Shown piece by piece: positions 36,656 to 50,095 of a DNA stretch of 64,000 bases (positions within the stretch are counted from its first letter, which is position 1; each line of letters begins with the position of its first letter). The stretch lies in contig NC_059372.1 in assembly GCF_019703515.2 (NCBI RefSeq), positions 23,918,931 through 23,982,930 of the forward strand, written 5' to 3'. The notes below the pieces were generated by a model. The model was not told the DNA's origin. It saw only the letters and a program-made list of their open reading frames with translations, and did not search any database. The position numbers and the translations under genes are program-made. This DNA is from Myxocyprinus asiaticus. Its lineage: Eukaryota; Chordata; Actinopteri; Cypriniformes; Catostomidae.

Positions 36656-38616
36656 GTAGTGCGTTCACCCTGAAAAAGTGTGCAGAATTCTGGATGTTTT
36701 ATGCATTATAGTTGTAACTTAGCAGAATGGGTGGGGTTACCGGACCAGGAAACTGGCCTGTTGAATGCTTTCCCATCACCTCATGTTGTGTGAATATGTA
36801 CATTACTGACTGAGTGATAGACTAAGGTTGGCTAACATGCTATAGTTCACGGCTACACATCATGTGCAACTGAGGCCATATCCACACTAATACATTTAAG
36901 TTTGAAAATGCATTGATTTAGCTGCGTTCACGCCTCTCGTCCATACTGGAACAGCATTTTCCTCCAACGAAAACAGACTGAAAGTGGAGGTTTCAAATGA
37001 AGACTAATTAGTTTGGACATGGCCTGAAAAATACTGGATCCTTCTGTGTAGTAAAAAAGTGTAAGTGCACATTGCAAGTCACCTCAAATCTGTCTTAAGA
37101 GGTAGTGCTTAAAATACTCACAGGAAGTACAGAGGGAGTATTGTTCTCCCTTACTGCAGGTTCATTCCACCAGACGATGAAAAACAAACCCCACAATACC
37201 AGCTGCACGAGCCCAGCTGAGTGAAACGATGTCATACACACTCCACTGGGGCACTGAATCATCCTGAATGCTGACATCTTTCCAGCGATGTTCTCTACAC
37301 TGAAGTCAGCATGCATTTAGGTCGTGCATGTATGTGTGGGTTCGTGAGCGATTGTGAAGATCTCAAGCAAAGATATCATGACAGTTGTCTCCATAGCCTG
37401 TCCTCGTGTCACAATGCATTTCTCACATATCGCCACCCTATCGGTTTATAAAATTACATATGATGGTGCCATCTTCTGCGGTGATGTGAGAGACGCTACA
37501 GAATAGCTGTCTTAATGTTTTTGTCGATAATAGAAGAGGCCTTGTGTACACTGTGCATTTTTTTGCCATCTTTTATGTTTGTCGCTTGTCAGATTTTATA
37601 ATATATATATACAGTAAGATTTTGGATAAAAGCCAGTCTTTTATGTCAGACTGCACGATAAACTTCTTGGCCAAGACTTCAGTCACTATTGACCTCGTTG
37701 ACTGGGTGTTTTAAGTCATGTCCAGGTCTGTCCAAGTATACGACACAATGCGTACTCCAAAATTTAAAGGAAGGACGTCAACTACACTAGATTAAATACA
37801 CATCGCGCGTCACCGCTGTCTAGCAGAGCATGCATCCGCATAATCCCAAGGCCAGTTGTAGTCCGATTAATGTGTTTGCATGCTGGACAAAGCCAAGCTA
37901 AATCACTTTATCTAGGTCTATTAGTCCGACTTTACAAAAATCGGACTAAAGCGTTTATAGAAGATGAATTATTGTTTTAGTCTGACTGAAATCAAACGTT
38001 TAAAGTACATGTAAATTTAATGACTGTCAGAACTTCATTGGAGGCTAAAATTCAACACGAAGGCAATTAGTCAGCTGTTGGTGAGAATGTCACTCTAGTC
38101 GATCAAAGACTGCTGATTATATGGCGAAATGCATTTTTTACCAAATTTTTTACCAATTACCCCAAATTTGTCTCAGATGGCAAAATTGTGACAAAAATCA
38201 GGCACCTGGATTAAGATTAAGAGAAGATAGCCTGTAAAAAGCCAATTATCAAACTCATTAAGTAAGCCGCTCTTGTGCTTGAAGAAAAACTGCCTCCATA
38301 TCATTGCTGGATTTATTACCTTCATTTGCATCCTCGGATTCAGCCTGACACTTTTTAACTAGCTAACAGGAGGGGTCACATCAAAACAATCACAGGCACC
38401 ACACATACTGGGTCAGCATGCAATGTGGGCGGAATTGAGACCAAACAGCAACGGTCTGATTGTGTTTGTCATGCTAAACATAAAGAGGGTGGGGTCAAAC
38501 ATTACCACAAGAACACATCAGTCACTGTTAGCTTGCTGAGGTTCAATGGATGCCGTTGTTGCAGGGTTACTACTACATACTCAAACTATAATGAAAACTA
38601 CAGATACAAAAACATT
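36656..38616. other. Non-coding DNA, no feature recognised
   Basis: No gene was recognised. The sequence contains stretches resembling decayed DNA transposons (for example GAGGCCATATCCACACTAATAC near 36.87 kb) that I could not delimit. Confidence 0.4.
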
Positions 38617-38946
38617 TGGTAACTTCAAAATAATGTTCTATTTATTAACTTGAATGCATCAAATATCATGAATTAATAATGAACAATACTTATTAACAGA
38701 ATGTATTAATCTTGGTTAATGTAAATTATTAAAAAAAATAAAATTGTTCATTGTTTGTTCACGTTAGTTTATATTGCATTAACTAATGTTAATATATACG
38801 ACTTTTAATGAAAAAAATGTATTAGTATATGTTGAAATTAACATTTAATAAGATTAATGAGTGCTGTAAAAGTATTGCTGATTGTTTTTGTCAACTAATG
38901 TAGTTTACTTATGTTCACCAATACAAACGTATGGTAAAGTGTTACC
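38617..38946. mobile_element. MITE with GGTAAC/GTTACC ends, copy 1
   Basis: The ends TGGTAACTTC and GTAAAGTGTTACC form a short inverted repeat. The interior is full of TTAACTAATGTTAA-type words and AGATTAATGAGTGCTGTAAAA. A second copy lies at 49,499-55,333, where it has been split by later insertions. Confidence 0.65.
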
Positions 38947-38979
38947 CAACATTTTTATAAACTACAATAAATTAATTCA

Positions 38980-39534
38980 AGGTATAGTTCACCCCCCAAA
39001 AAGTATATATTCTTTTATCATTTACTCACCCTCATATTGTTCTAAAACGTTCTTTTGTACATGGAAAACAAAGGAAAATAATAGGCAGAATGTTAGCCTC
39101 TGTCACCATTTACTTTCAATATATGGAAAAACAGATGCAATAAAAGTAAATAGTGACTGAGGCTAAAAAAAAGCCATTTATTTGTCCATTTAAAAATGAT
39201 TTATTCATTAATTTTATTGTTATACTTAATTGCATTTTAAAACATAAATTAAACAACCAATACATAATGTCTAATAATTTGTGTATTTAAAATGTTTATT
39301 TATTTACATTGAATTAATACATTGATAATTGATTTTTTCATTCCATTTTTAAGTCACTCTTAGTCCTCCCTTTTCACTTTCATTGTATGGAAAAAAGATG
39401 CAATGAAAGTGAATTGAGTTCTGAAAATTCTGCCTAACATTTCCCTTTGTGTTCCATGAAAAGAGTCATATGCGATTGGAACGACATGGGGGTGAGTAAA
39501 TGACAGAATTTTTATTTTTGGGTTAACTATCCCT
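38980..39534. mobile_element. Angel-type element with an AT-rich insert
   Basis: It starts AGGTATAGTTCACCCC and ends TTTGGGTTAACTATCCCT next to TTAA (39,535-39,538). Both arms carry GAAAGTGAATwGwG and CATTTACTCACCCTCAT / GGGGGTGAGTAAATGA. An AT-rich stretch of about 170 bp (39,180-39,350) separates two partial copies and could be an insertion or a spacer from a tandem pair. Confidence 0.7.
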
Positions 39535-39538
39535 TTAA

Positions 39539-40840
39539 CATCAAGTAAACAATAAAACTAAAACTAATCTAACAACAGTGGTTGAAAAACTGAAGTAATC
39601 ATTTTTTTTTTTTTAATTAAAACATTTAACGGTACCTCTCAAAACCACTGTTAAAACAAACTAAAACTACACTGAAATGTAAAGCCAATTTGAAAATAGT
39701 ATTAAAATAAAAAACACATTTGAAAATGCGTAACTATATCATCCCTGCTGTTAAGCAGATAGCGTGCAGTAATTAAGTCAGTCAGCTTGTTTGAAGAATA
39801 AAGGGGGTTTCTGGAAAGCATCAGAGAGGTGAGCTGTTGGCATCAGAGGCAGAAAAGAACGAGATGTAAGGAAAAGAACAGCTGGATTTACAGCTGTAAT
39901 GCTGTGACTAACCTCCACTGCCTTTACTTCCACGTCTCCAAGGACCCTCAGCCCTCTTTACAAGCATTCACACTACCAGACTCTGGGGGAAGCAAAAAAT
40001 AGACAAAAGAAAAGAAAGAAAGGAAATAAATCATGGATGCATGAGCGAGCGAGTGAATAAATGCAGGCAATAAATGAAGAAACAGCATCCAGCCTTTGCA
40101 GCTTTATGCACATGAGGAAACAAACCGAAGATTAATGCATCACCTGGAATTACACTGATGATTTATTTAACAAAAGTCTATTTCTGTCAAAAACAATAAG
40201 GGGGAAAAAAGAATAAAAGAACAGCACGTAAGATCTAAGCAACGGGCTCTTTCACAGTCACTTGGTTCTGCGCTTTAGAAATGAATCCAAACATAAACTC
40301 TCTCTAGAGACACGATTTGCCTCCCCTCCTCTCCGCCACCCCAAAAAAACACACACACCGATTTCAAGCCCTCCTCCACGCGCCTTTAACTCTCATCCTG
40401 CTCCCCTCGCAGCTCTCTCTCCAGCTCACAGCCAGAACTGTGGAAATAAAAACATCAGGAACTTGCCTCAAAGCACCTGTTTAAAAACATTGACATTTTA
40501 CATTGAGCATCGTCCGGCAGTTGAGCGTTAGAGCAATCACTGGCCTTTCAGAGAGAAAACAGAAAACAGCTGGAAGGGCTGGTTTATAAAAAATAAAAAT
40601 AAAAAAACACACACTTACAGCAAATCGCAAACATTTTACATAGGAAAGAGTGCTGTCTTTATATCTGTGTGTGTGTATTTTGTGGGTATGTTGCACTCAC
40701 ATTGTGCAAAGGTACTATAACCAAGCCCTTGATCAGAAGTGCTACAGAAGAAGAAAAAAAAAAAAAAAAAAAAAACAAAATTTGCTGTTTGCTTAACCTT
40801 TTGAATTTACTGCATGTCCATGCATATGGTCCACTTTGAT
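39539..40840. other. Non-coding DNA, no gene recognised
   Basis: Contains purine-rich (GAAAGAAAG) and pyrimidine-rich tracts and an A run at about 40,754-40,775. No gene or element was recognised from 39.75 to 40.75 kb. Confidence 0.5.
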
Positions 40841-40844
40841 TTAA

Positions 40845-41007
40845 AGAGATAGTTCACCATAAAATTAAAGTTTTGTCATCATTTACTCAACCTCATGTTG
40901 TTCCAAACACATATGATTTTTTTTTTTTCCACTCAACACAAAAGAAGATGGTGGGCAGAATGTTTACTCGCAACTATTTTCCATGCAATGAAAGTGAATA
41001 GTGACTG
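40845..41007. mobile_element. Angel-type element, half copy
   Basis: It begins after TTAA (40,841-40,844) with AGAGATAGTTCACCATAAAA and runs through CATTTACTCAACCTCATG to GCAATGAAAGTGAATAGTG. The second arm is missing. Confidence 0.65.
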
Positions 41008-42725
41008 AAGGCTAATTTATACTTACTGGGTGAACAGGCTTCTGTTAGTTTGCCTAAAACTGTTGACAAAATGCACTGAAGTTTTTGTTATGCTAAGGTG
41101 TAGCTTTGGTGTTATACCTAGGCTAGGTATGTACCTAGGAAAACTCAGCTAGTCGAACAGCGTTGATCATTGGTTAAAACTAATCTTGGATGTGGTTTGG
41201 ATGTGACGTACTTTATTTACAATCATGCTTTTTAGCAGAGGAGACTGTAGCTAGTTAGGTTTATTTTTCTTAACATTAAAAATGTATAACTTTGAAGTCA
41301 GTCTCTCTGAGGCTATTGGTTGGACGTGACGTTCTATATTTAAAATAGTCAAACGTGTCGTTCGCCCGAAAGTTGACAACCTTCCTTGACGTCAACCTCA
41401 AAAAACACATTTTAAAATGACGCTGCATGTAGAATATATGAAACTTCTCTGGGCCTCTGGAACATCTGTTCCACAGAATTAGTGCGTTTAGCCTTCTGCA
41501 ATTACTACATATAAAGGTTATAAACTCCCAGGATTTGATCACTATATTATAACATTGGGCCTTTTCCTCCTTAACAGCTGCATGTTCACAGTGTCTCTCT
41601 CCACATGTATGTTTATTTCTCAGTACAGCAGGGAATGGAAATAACTGCACCAAACTCAAATGGCACATAATGCTAAAGCACTGACTGTATCTTTCTCAAG
41701 CCATCACTTGATATTGATCCAAGGCAACATGGCTGTTGAGCAGAGCCACGCACACAGAGAGGGGGAAAATAACATGATGGAGAGACAGAGATAGAAAGGA
41801 TATCTAAGCCTTGATGATTTGAGTGGGGCAGACTCAATTCAAGTGTGTAATATTTTTATAATGAATATTTCATTGGTTCAGTCAGTTTAGCTTGAGCATG
41901 AAAGTGCAGACAAAAATATGACCCCCAAGATCTTAAAGACAATATGATATGGCATTGGCAATGCATGTAACTTCTGCAAAATGATGCATTTCCAAGTGAA
42001 ACATAATGTACTGTAAGGCGGGACTTGATTATATCCAACTGGATTTTTAGTTGCCTTTTATTTTTTCCTACTACCCAGTACCCATTTTGTCAACAATAGC
42101 TACATGGTCTTGGTTACATAAAGAGAAAAGTCATTTCAGAGGTAGAGAAAATTATTATTTGTCCCTTATTTAATTGAAAAATAAAAAACAGAAATATTAC
42201 TTATTACTGATTGTTTTTGTTCAATTATAATTGTTAATTTAGCTGAAAGACAATATGAAATGGCATTTGCAATGCCTTTAACCTCTGTAATGTGACATAT
42301 TTCCAAGTCAAACGGAATATTCTGTTGAAAATAATGAAGGATGGAGCTTAATTTTATCCATCAGGATTTGATTGGATCGTGAAAAGTGGGCACTGATATT
42401 ATGAGTTAATATTATTTTTCTCCACCCAAATGTGGCAGAAAAATGTATTACATTTTGGAAACAAAGAATAACTGCTTGTGCTTTAGAATAACATGCATGA
42501 ATCATGCACAATAAGACCGGGAATGTTTATTAAAAAAAGTAAGTAGGGTCAACTTTGATTTCAGGTTGTCTTTAAAAGACCAATCCAGGGAATTTTAGAC
42601 ATGCCTGAAATACACATCAATAAATTAAACCACAACATCAGTTCACTAAGTGCAGAGACAAATGAGTCTGTGAAGGACTAAAAACAACTGACCTTTTTTA
42701 AGCAGCCTGAATCTCATTATGCAAC

Positions 42726-42766
<41 letters not shown>

Positions 42767-44103
42767 CCTCCCTCTCTCCCTCCAACTCTCCTTTTCACTT
42801 CCTCTTCAGAATCAGCTTTAGAAATTCCTCACCTCCCCGCCTGCCGTGGCCCCTCCGTCTCTGGCTGATTTCAAACTCAACTGACAGCTCTCATGACTAA
42901 GGCTCTCATGTCAAACACCATTATATCAGTCATCCATTCATTCCCTTAACACTGCTTTAGTGAGATTTTCAAGCACTTAGTAGTGGTGCAGTATCAGTTC
43001 TGCTAGATCTTATTTCAACTTATCAGCCATCAGAAAATTTATATTTTTCAAAAATGCAATCTACATGGCACTTTATTAAGAAAAAAAGGTTGGCTACTTT
43101 TTACCAGGCTGGTGTCAAGTATTAGGTTTAAATGCTCCTGCTTTAACTAGATCTGTGTGATTTAATGCTAATGCTCTTGGACAAAAGCTGTTGGCTGATT
43201 TTTCAGACCATAGCCAGTGCTCTCCATTTGCCCAGAGGTCGTAGGGCATCTCGAGGGAATTGTCAGCTCAATAGAAATGTGGAGTTTCTATGCTCAGGGG
43301 AAAAAAACAACAACATCCAAACACAGAAAAAATCTCACCTCACTCCACTTAACCCAACATGCTCCTAGCTTTATACTCTTGCCACAAACGCAAAAGACTG
43401 AAAAAAGAGGAAATCATGATCACTTAAGTTCCTTTACACTGAGATGTGTTTTTCGGTCATTTTTGACCGGTGAGAATATAACAGAAAGAAAACAGATTAC
43501 CTGCTGATTAGCCTGTATTATGGGGCAGCTCTAACCTTTGTGAAATGGAGTGCCTGTTCTGTGCTTAGCCAAGCATGGCCCCTCGTTTTCCCCAGCTGAA
43601 AGAGAAAAGTGCAGCGACAAGCCTACCGCTCCCCATTAAGTAAGCTCGCTGAGCAGTCAGCCCTGCACATCCATCAGCACACAATGACACACAGTGTTGC
43701 CATCCACCAGCCTCCCTCTTACTGTCTCTCTCTGAGAAAGAGGTGTCATGTTCATTCAACTCTTCTGTCTTAGGTAACGACAGGAAATTATTCATAATTT
43801 GGAGTGCTGGTGACTGCAAGGCTGTGAGATGATAATCAACACTTGAAACACAAAAAAGCCATGATGATAGGCAAAATTGTGAGCATGTCAATACTTCATG
43901 ATACTCAAAAACAAAACATATGCAAATAATAAAAGATGGTTTGAAATGCTGGTTTCTCACAGAGCAAACAAAAGCTGATACCACACTGGCTTTAGCTCTG
44001 TTCCAAAACCTAGTGAGCAGCCTCACTGCGTACTACCTACATATGCAGCTGCCTTTAATGGTGAAGCATGCAGAAGATGACACAATTAATCATGTTGCAA
44101 AAT
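41008..44103. other. Non-coding DNA with (CT)n
   Basis: No gene was recognised. A (CT)n run lies at 42,729-42,762. About 41.88-42.02 kb and 42.24-42.39 kb share GACAATATGA(A/T)ATGGCATT and TTTCCAAGT(C/G)AAAC words, probably a decayed local duplication. Two minus-strand open frames of 130 and 153 codons (41.3-41.7, 43.6-44.0 kb) have no recognisable domain. Confidence 0.45.
42729..42762. repeat. (CT)n microsatellite
   Basis: About 17 CT units followed by CCCTCCCTCCC steps. Confidence 0.9.
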
Positions 44104-44475
44104 ATACTCACTGAGCACTTTATTAGGAAGAATATTGTCCTAATATGGTCGACATGGTCTTCTGCTGTTGTAGCCCTTCCGCTTCACGGTTCGACGTGTT
44201 GTGCATTCTGAGATGCTATTCTGCTCACTACAATTGTACAGAGTGGTTATCTGAGTTACCATAGCCTTTCGTCAGCTCAAACCAGTCTGGCCATTCTCTG
44301 TTGACCTCTTTCATCAACAAGGCATTTCCGTCCGCAGAACTGCCACTCACTGGATGTTTTTTGTTTTTGGCACCATTCTCTTTACACTCTAGAGACTTTT
44401 GTGCATGAAAATCCCAGGAGATCATCAGTTACAGAAATACTCAAACCAGCCCGTCTGGCAACAACAATCATGCCA
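44104..44475 (-). repeat. Dispersed repeat, probable non-LTR retrotransposon 3' part
   Basis: On the minus strand it ends CCTAATAAAGTGCTCAGTGAG. This matches the style of the conserved tail of a widespread fish repeat that I associate with L2-like elements, though I could not confirm the family. Upstream lies a 65-codon open frame without a recognisable domain. Confidence 0.4.
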
Positions 44476-44546
44476 CGGTCAAAATCACTGAGATAAAATG
44501 TTTTCCCCATTCTGATAATTTGATATTTTTTGACAAATCAAAAATA

Positions 44547-44583
44547 AACCCAAATTCACTAAAATAAACCCAATTCACTAAAA
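44547..44583. repeat. Short tandem duplication
   Basis: The ~19-bp word AAATAAACCCAAATTCACT occurs twice in a row with one base missing from the second copy. Confidence 0.75.
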
Positions 44584-44664
44584 AGTACCAGCTCATTTGA
44601 GGGTCGCACAGTGTGTTTCGTGCAATAGATTCAATAGAGAGGCAGCGCTGCCACTGAATTGTGC

Positions 44665-44837
44665 AGCAGGAAACTGTGTCAGAGTATTTTAGTACAGTGT
44701 TCCATCCACATCGGCGGACAATTGTACCTTCGAGACCATTCAATGGAACCAAAAGTCATGAAAATCATACGGTTCTAGAATTTAAAAAAAATGGAACCAG
44801 TTCTAAGCAAGAACCGTTTCTTAGTCCCCAAACCCTA
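44665..44837. mobile_element. hAT-like right end, related to 60.98-63.44 kb element
   Basis: The run AAAAGTCATGAAAAT, GGTTCTAGAATT, GGAACCAGTTCTAAGCAAGAACC and the terminal CCCCAAACCCTA matches the right end of the element ending at 63,435 (AAAGTCATGAAAAT, AGAACCGGTTCTGAATAATAACC, CCCAACCCTA). The left end was not located, so the start is approximate. Confidence 0.5.
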
Positions 44838-45069
44838 TGTGGCAAACACATTTTTTCCATAAAATAGTGAGTTTCTAGCTTTATAGACAACATTTTTGGT
44901 GAATTCTGAGTATATTTAATATTGAAATTTTTCTCGCTTTGCTCGCTATCTTGGATTTACTTTTTACACTTAGATGGTCACAATGAATTCTGTGATTGCC
45001 TTGTCCATGAAGGATCCATGCAATGTGCCAAAACAAGAAACCTTAGGAGGCAACAAAATTAACCCTTAA

Positions 45070-45560
45070 AGGAATAGTTCAGCAAAAAATGAAAATTCTC
45101 TCATTTACTCACCCTCATGCTATCCCAGATGTGTATGACTTTCTTATGCAGAACACAAATGAACATTTTTAGAAGAACATCTCAGCTCTTTGGTCTACAC
45201 AATGCAAGTGAATGATGACCAAAACTCTGAAGCTCCAAAAAAGCACATAAGGCCACATAAAAGTAATCCATATGACTCCAATGTTTTAATTCATGTCTTC
45301 TAAAGTGATTTAGTCAATTTTGGGTGAGAACAGAATAAAATATAGCAAATGTTTCACTATAAATCTTGCCATTGCAGCCTCTAGGCAAGATCATGATTTC
45401 AAGCATCAATTACACTTCCTAGTACTTGACGCATGTGCAGAGCGCTAAATGGCACTAGGAAGTTTAATCAAGCTTGAAATCATGATAGCCAAGGAGACTG
45501 CTGATGTCAAGATTTTTCATGCAAAATGAGTTAGATTTTGGTCTGTTCTCACCCAAAATA
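45070..45560. mobile_element. Angel-type element, partial
   Basis: Starts after TTAA (45,066-45,069) with AGGAATAGTTCAGCAAAAAA. The arms meet around CTAGGCAAGATCATGATTTC / GAAATCATGATAGCCAAGGA. The right arm fades after CTGTTCTCACCCAAAATA, so the far terminus is missing. Confidence 0.7.
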
Positions 45561-46709
45561 ATAAACAAATCTGATCTGCTATTATTATGCTAAATGAGAG
45601 TTAATGGCTACATTTGTGACAAAGTGTCATCAAATTTAAATGATTCCCCTTCTATTATAGATGCAGAACAGAACACATGTATCGGCTACACTCTTGTTCA
45701 TTTATTTAATATCGATAACAGATGGCAGCCAATTTTTCCATTTGACAATTACAAATAGCCCTTAAAAATAAACAGACAGAAGAGGAGACAGAAAATATCT
45801 GTTCAAGTCATTCAAACACACTCCCACAGCCTGTAGCTCCTGACCCACTCCTCCACCAGCGCCACACGCTGCAAATAAATTCAAATCATCGTTTGGCCGG
45901 TGCTTATTCAATTCAGGCTAATATCAGTGCTCTACCACACTGGCCCAGTGGCTGACATTTAACATTCCTTGGCAGTAGAGATGGAGAGAGGGAGGGGGGA
46001 TGAACCCGCTTATGCGCCTTGACACAGTGCCCTCTGCAGGAAAATAAAAACATGGCCTTCACTTACTGGCAGCCTGTGCACTGAGCCTATGCATCACCTA
46101 GCTATGGAAGAGACTGATCCAAGGTCAGTTGAGCTCCATTTCCTCGCGGTGCTATTTTCTATCACAATCACTGAGTGAGGGCCCAGAGGAGAAACACTAA
46201 CACAATCATCTGCACAAAGACAGTCCAGACTGCAAACCACTCCAGGCTTTTTTTATGCAAGCTATTGACTCAGCTCCATAAATGGAGATAGGGTTAGCAT
46301 GCAAACTAATGCTCTGCAAAACAGACTGCAGGTCATTTGTATGTAATGAGTATCAAATCACACTATGGTTTGCACAGCATGTCTGAATTTAGTCAAGGTT
46401 AAAATTATAAAGATCGAGCAGCCTCTTACCAAAAATGTTATGGCAAAGACATAAGAGACTTTGAGTCAAGGCAAATGAGGAAGCATTCTCTGCTCGATTC
46501 ACACAAGCAAACACCATTAATGCCGAGTAGTGTGCTCGCTGATTGCTTGGACGAGCAGTTGGTGTGCGTTTGCATGTGTGTGTAAGGCTCTTGAGTCATC
46601 ACAGTCCTTCACGGTAGGCTAACACTCAAAGTGCCTTGGGAAATAACATTTAGGCTACATAACGCTTACTTAACACAACTCCGGTTACTCATACCAGAGC
46701 CAGCGTTTC
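45561..46709. other. Non-coding DNA, no gene recognised
   Basis: Repeat-poor sequence between two transposon clusters. No gene or element was recognised. Confidence 0.5.
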
Positions 46710-46852
46710 TCACTGCATAGTTGGGAAGTAGGGAGTTGGGAACAGGAACTAGTTCAATTTTATTAAAATAACAAGAAATTTCATGATTTTGGTTCTGTTA
46801 ACAGTTCTCGAACATGCATTATTTTTCGATGCAAATTGTACACCATACTTAA

Positions 46853-48089
46853 AGGGATAGTTCGCCCCAAAATTCTCTCATCATTTACTCATCATCATGC
46901 CATCTCAGATGTGTATGACTTTCTTCTGCTAAACACAAACAAAGATTTTTAGAAAAACATCTCAGTTCCTATAGCGCCATCTAGTGCTCTGCACATGCGT
47001 CAAGCCCTAGGAAGTGTAATCAAGCTTAAAATCATGATCGCCAAGGAGACTGCTGTCAAGGTTTACAGTAAAAAAGGTTACATTTTGGTCTAGGGATGTC
47101 TTGATACTGAAACTAGTATCAGAATCATGTCCAATACCACACTCATGTACTCAGACTCATACTCGTAAAAGACTCATACACATCTGATGTACGAATGTCC
47201 TTATGTAAACATTCAGCGCACAAATTAAAATCAAGTTTATTTTATACGATTATTTTACCGCAAAAGTTGCGACTTAATATAAATATATAGTTTACAGTGT
47301 TGTGCTTGTGCCAGCTGCACGTACCTTCTAATGCTCCTCCATGGCTCATACAGGGAACACCGTCAAGAGAATTGAGCACACTGTTTATAGCTGATGACAG
47401 TGAACAGGGCGCAAATTCACTTTGTATTGCGAGGCACAAACAGAGAACATACTTGTTTAATTAAATAGCAGCCTTTGTGGTTTAATAATCACTTTGAGTA
47501 ACATAGCGACCGGCTTTTCTGGAGTGGGAAGCTGGTGTCTTATTGAGAGCTCCATGGTCATAACAACACAGAAACACTTCAAAATAAAAGCTCTGCCAAA
47601 ATAAGCTCAATTTAAATAAAAACAAAAAAATGACAATAATGTAATATTAACTGTTATACTACTACTAATAATAATAATAATAAATCAATAGTAATTGTAT
47701 TATATTTAAGCAATATCTTACACCTGTGATGCTCTGTTATGCAGCAATTTATTTGACAAAAATAACTCCAATGTATTGTGCATTGTGCTGTGAGGTTCTG
47801 AATAAAAGCACTTTATTTGATAAAAAAAAAATACAATGTAAATGTTGAAAATGAATTGTTATACTTTCATTTGATTAAATTTAAAATTAATTTATTTACT
47901 AAAACACCATTTTGATGATAAAATTGAAACAAACAAAAAAAAAAATAAACAATTAACAGACTCAGTATCGGCGAGTATCAAAACAAAAAGTAACGGTACT
48001 CGTACTCGGTCCAAACATGGTATCGGGATATCCCTATTTTGGTCTGTACATTTTCAAATGTTTCTTCCTCAAAAGTACTAAAATAATCT
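46853..48089. mobile_element. Angel-type element inside the hAT-like element
   Basis: Bounded by TTAA at 46,849-46,852 and 48,090-48,093. It starts AGGGATAGTTCGCCCCAAAA and has the usual TCATTTACTCATCATCATG arm. It is split by the hAT element at 47,091-48,036 within GTTACATTTTGGTCTG, a stretch also seen in the Angel copy near 45.53 kb. Confidence 0.7.
47091..48036. mobile_element. hAT-like element, innermost of the nest
   Basis: The termini TAGGGATGTCTTGATAC and GTATCGGGATATCCCTA are inverted repeats. A perfect 8-bp duplication TTTTGGTC flanks them (47,083-47,090 and 48,037-48,044). TACTCGTACTCGG and ACTCATACTCGTA subterminal words pair. The 946-bp interior has no transposase frame. Confidence 0.85.
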
Positions 48090-48136
48090 TTAAATGGATC
48101 CATACAGGAACCAGATTCGAACGATTCCTATCCCTG

Positions 48137-49498
48137 TCACTGCGTTCCAACTCTCTCAAAGAAGACTACTGACAATGAAGGAAAAACAAAGCACATTATA
48201 TCTACATCAACACTCCTACCTGATGATCATAATGCAGGTTGTTAATTTACACTGAAAATCAGAAAGGCTATTCGTGGTAGGCGGCAGGCTGGCAATGCAG
48301 GGCAACAGGAAAGAGGTGGGAGGAGAGAGAGGAAGCATTATGCTTAATGAACTGTAAATGGATTTTAATATGGTTGTGAGCAGAGCAGTAAGATGGTGGT
48401 CCTGAGTGTCTGGATAATGCCAGGTACCAGCACAGACACTCTTCTAACTTTCTGATTCCTCGCGCGACTCATTACCCTCTCTGCACGAGCATCAGGAAGA
48501 GCTCAACAAAATATCTACAAAAATACTTCCTCCCATTCAATCGGCCCCTCCTTGTCAGTTTTCTCTTTCGCTCACTATCTGTCACTCTCTAGCTCTGGCC
48601 CTCGCCTTTTTCTCGCTTTTAGGTATAAGCTGTACTGTAGCCCTCCTCCCGCTAGGGATCTCTTACGGTAAACCACAGTGGCAGATGGGGAACATGCTGC
48701 AGCTGGCTAATTAAAGGAACCTGAAACTTCAATTAAATATCCACAACACTAGACCTGTCACCTCTGTGGAATTCTTTATTAACACAGGCACCAACCAACA
48801 TGCTTTGTGTAAATTAAGCCTGTTCGAAGCAATCCAGGCCTGGGGATGAGAGCAAAACAGAGAGAGAGAGAGAGAGATTATTAATGAAATGACTCTAAAT
48901 GCACAGAGGAATTCCTCGCCATGACCTCAGCCCTCTGGCTTTTTCCTCGAAGAGCATTCCTTCATAAATTATCCACTTAAAACACACTTAATCATTTTGT
49001 AACATATGTCTTAAACTCTTGTACAGATTTCAATGCTTTCAATGACACCTCAGTGCTAAGGAATGTATTAAAACTAATTAGGTTTATTTATTTTTTTATC
49101 AAAAATTACCGCCACAATGTGCAAATTGCTCCGAGTGGTTTTTAGCATGTTGCTATGTGGTTTCTAGGATCTTCTGGGTGGTTGTCTACTTGCTCAAGTC
49201 AATAAAGCCCATTCCCAAGTCTCCATATTCTAGTTCCTAGATTTGGCTCAAGTTCCTACTTCAATGTACTGTTTTTTTTTTTTTTCATTAAGTGTCCACA
49301 AAAAAGTTCAACTACTTGGATAAGTAATAGAGCACCTCTCCTCAATATGCTGCATGATTTGAGGTATCACTCATATCCATAGCACAAACAGTGCGAGACT
49401 AGCTACATGCTAAATTTTAATAAGGGTTTTTCCAAGGGTTTTGCAATATGATGAGGGATAGTAATAGCGATGCTTGGCTACACTCATCAGTCTTGATT
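48137..49498. other. Non-coding DNA, no gene recognised
   Basis: No gene or transposon termini were seen. A short AGAGAGAGAG tract lies near 48.86 kb. The block 48.2-49.0 kb is repeat-poor. Confidence 0.5.
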
Positions 49499-50095
49499 TG
49501 GAAACAATTTACAATAAGTTTCTATATGTTAACATAAGTAAATGCATTAGATATCATGAACAAACAATATGCCATATTTTTAACAGCATTTATTAATGGC
49601 AAATGTTAATTTATAAACTTTTTTTTTTAAACAATTGTCAATTGTTTGTTTAGTTTATAATGCTTCAATGTTAACATATGCAACTGTTAATATTAAAAAT
49701 GTATTGATGTACTAGTACTGTATATGCTGAAAATAACATTAGCCAAGATTAATGCTCTGGGTTCAATACAAGTTTAGCTTAATCGACAGGATTGAAAAGC
49801 CACAGGATGTAAACATTATACATGTTAACATGATTTTAGTGTGATGTAATCGCTTACTAACCTTATTCGTTTAAAGTTATATCCAATATTACAACTTCTT
49901 TGTCATGACAACATAATGCCGGTAAACCCTATAATTTGGTAAATGCTTTAACTTTGGCAAATCCCTCATTTTATAACACTAAAATCATGATAATGCATAT
50001 AATCTTTACATATTGTGGCTATACTTTTTATATAGAGCGTATATTAATGTTTATGGACTGGACCCATTCACTTCCATTGTAAGTGTCTTACTGTA

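Larger units (their letters stand above)
46718..48136. mobile_element. Outer hAT-like element of a triple nest
   Basis: The left part carries GAGTTGGGAACAGGAACTAG and the right end reads CGAACGATTCCTATCCCTG. The flanking 8-mers TCACTGCA (46,710-46,717) and TCACTGCG (48,137-48,144) match at 7 of 8 positions. Inside it lies an Angel element (46,853-48,089), which contains a third element (47,091-48,036). What is left of the outer copy is under 200 bp. Confidence 0.65.

Noticed and set aside
41276..41668. 130-codon minus-strand open frame
   Set aside because: No recognisable domain, no splice or promoter context, and length attainable by chance in this composition.
43565..44026. 153-codon minus-strand open frame
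   Set aside because: No recognisable domain; no sign of splice sites that would make it an exon. Left uncalled.
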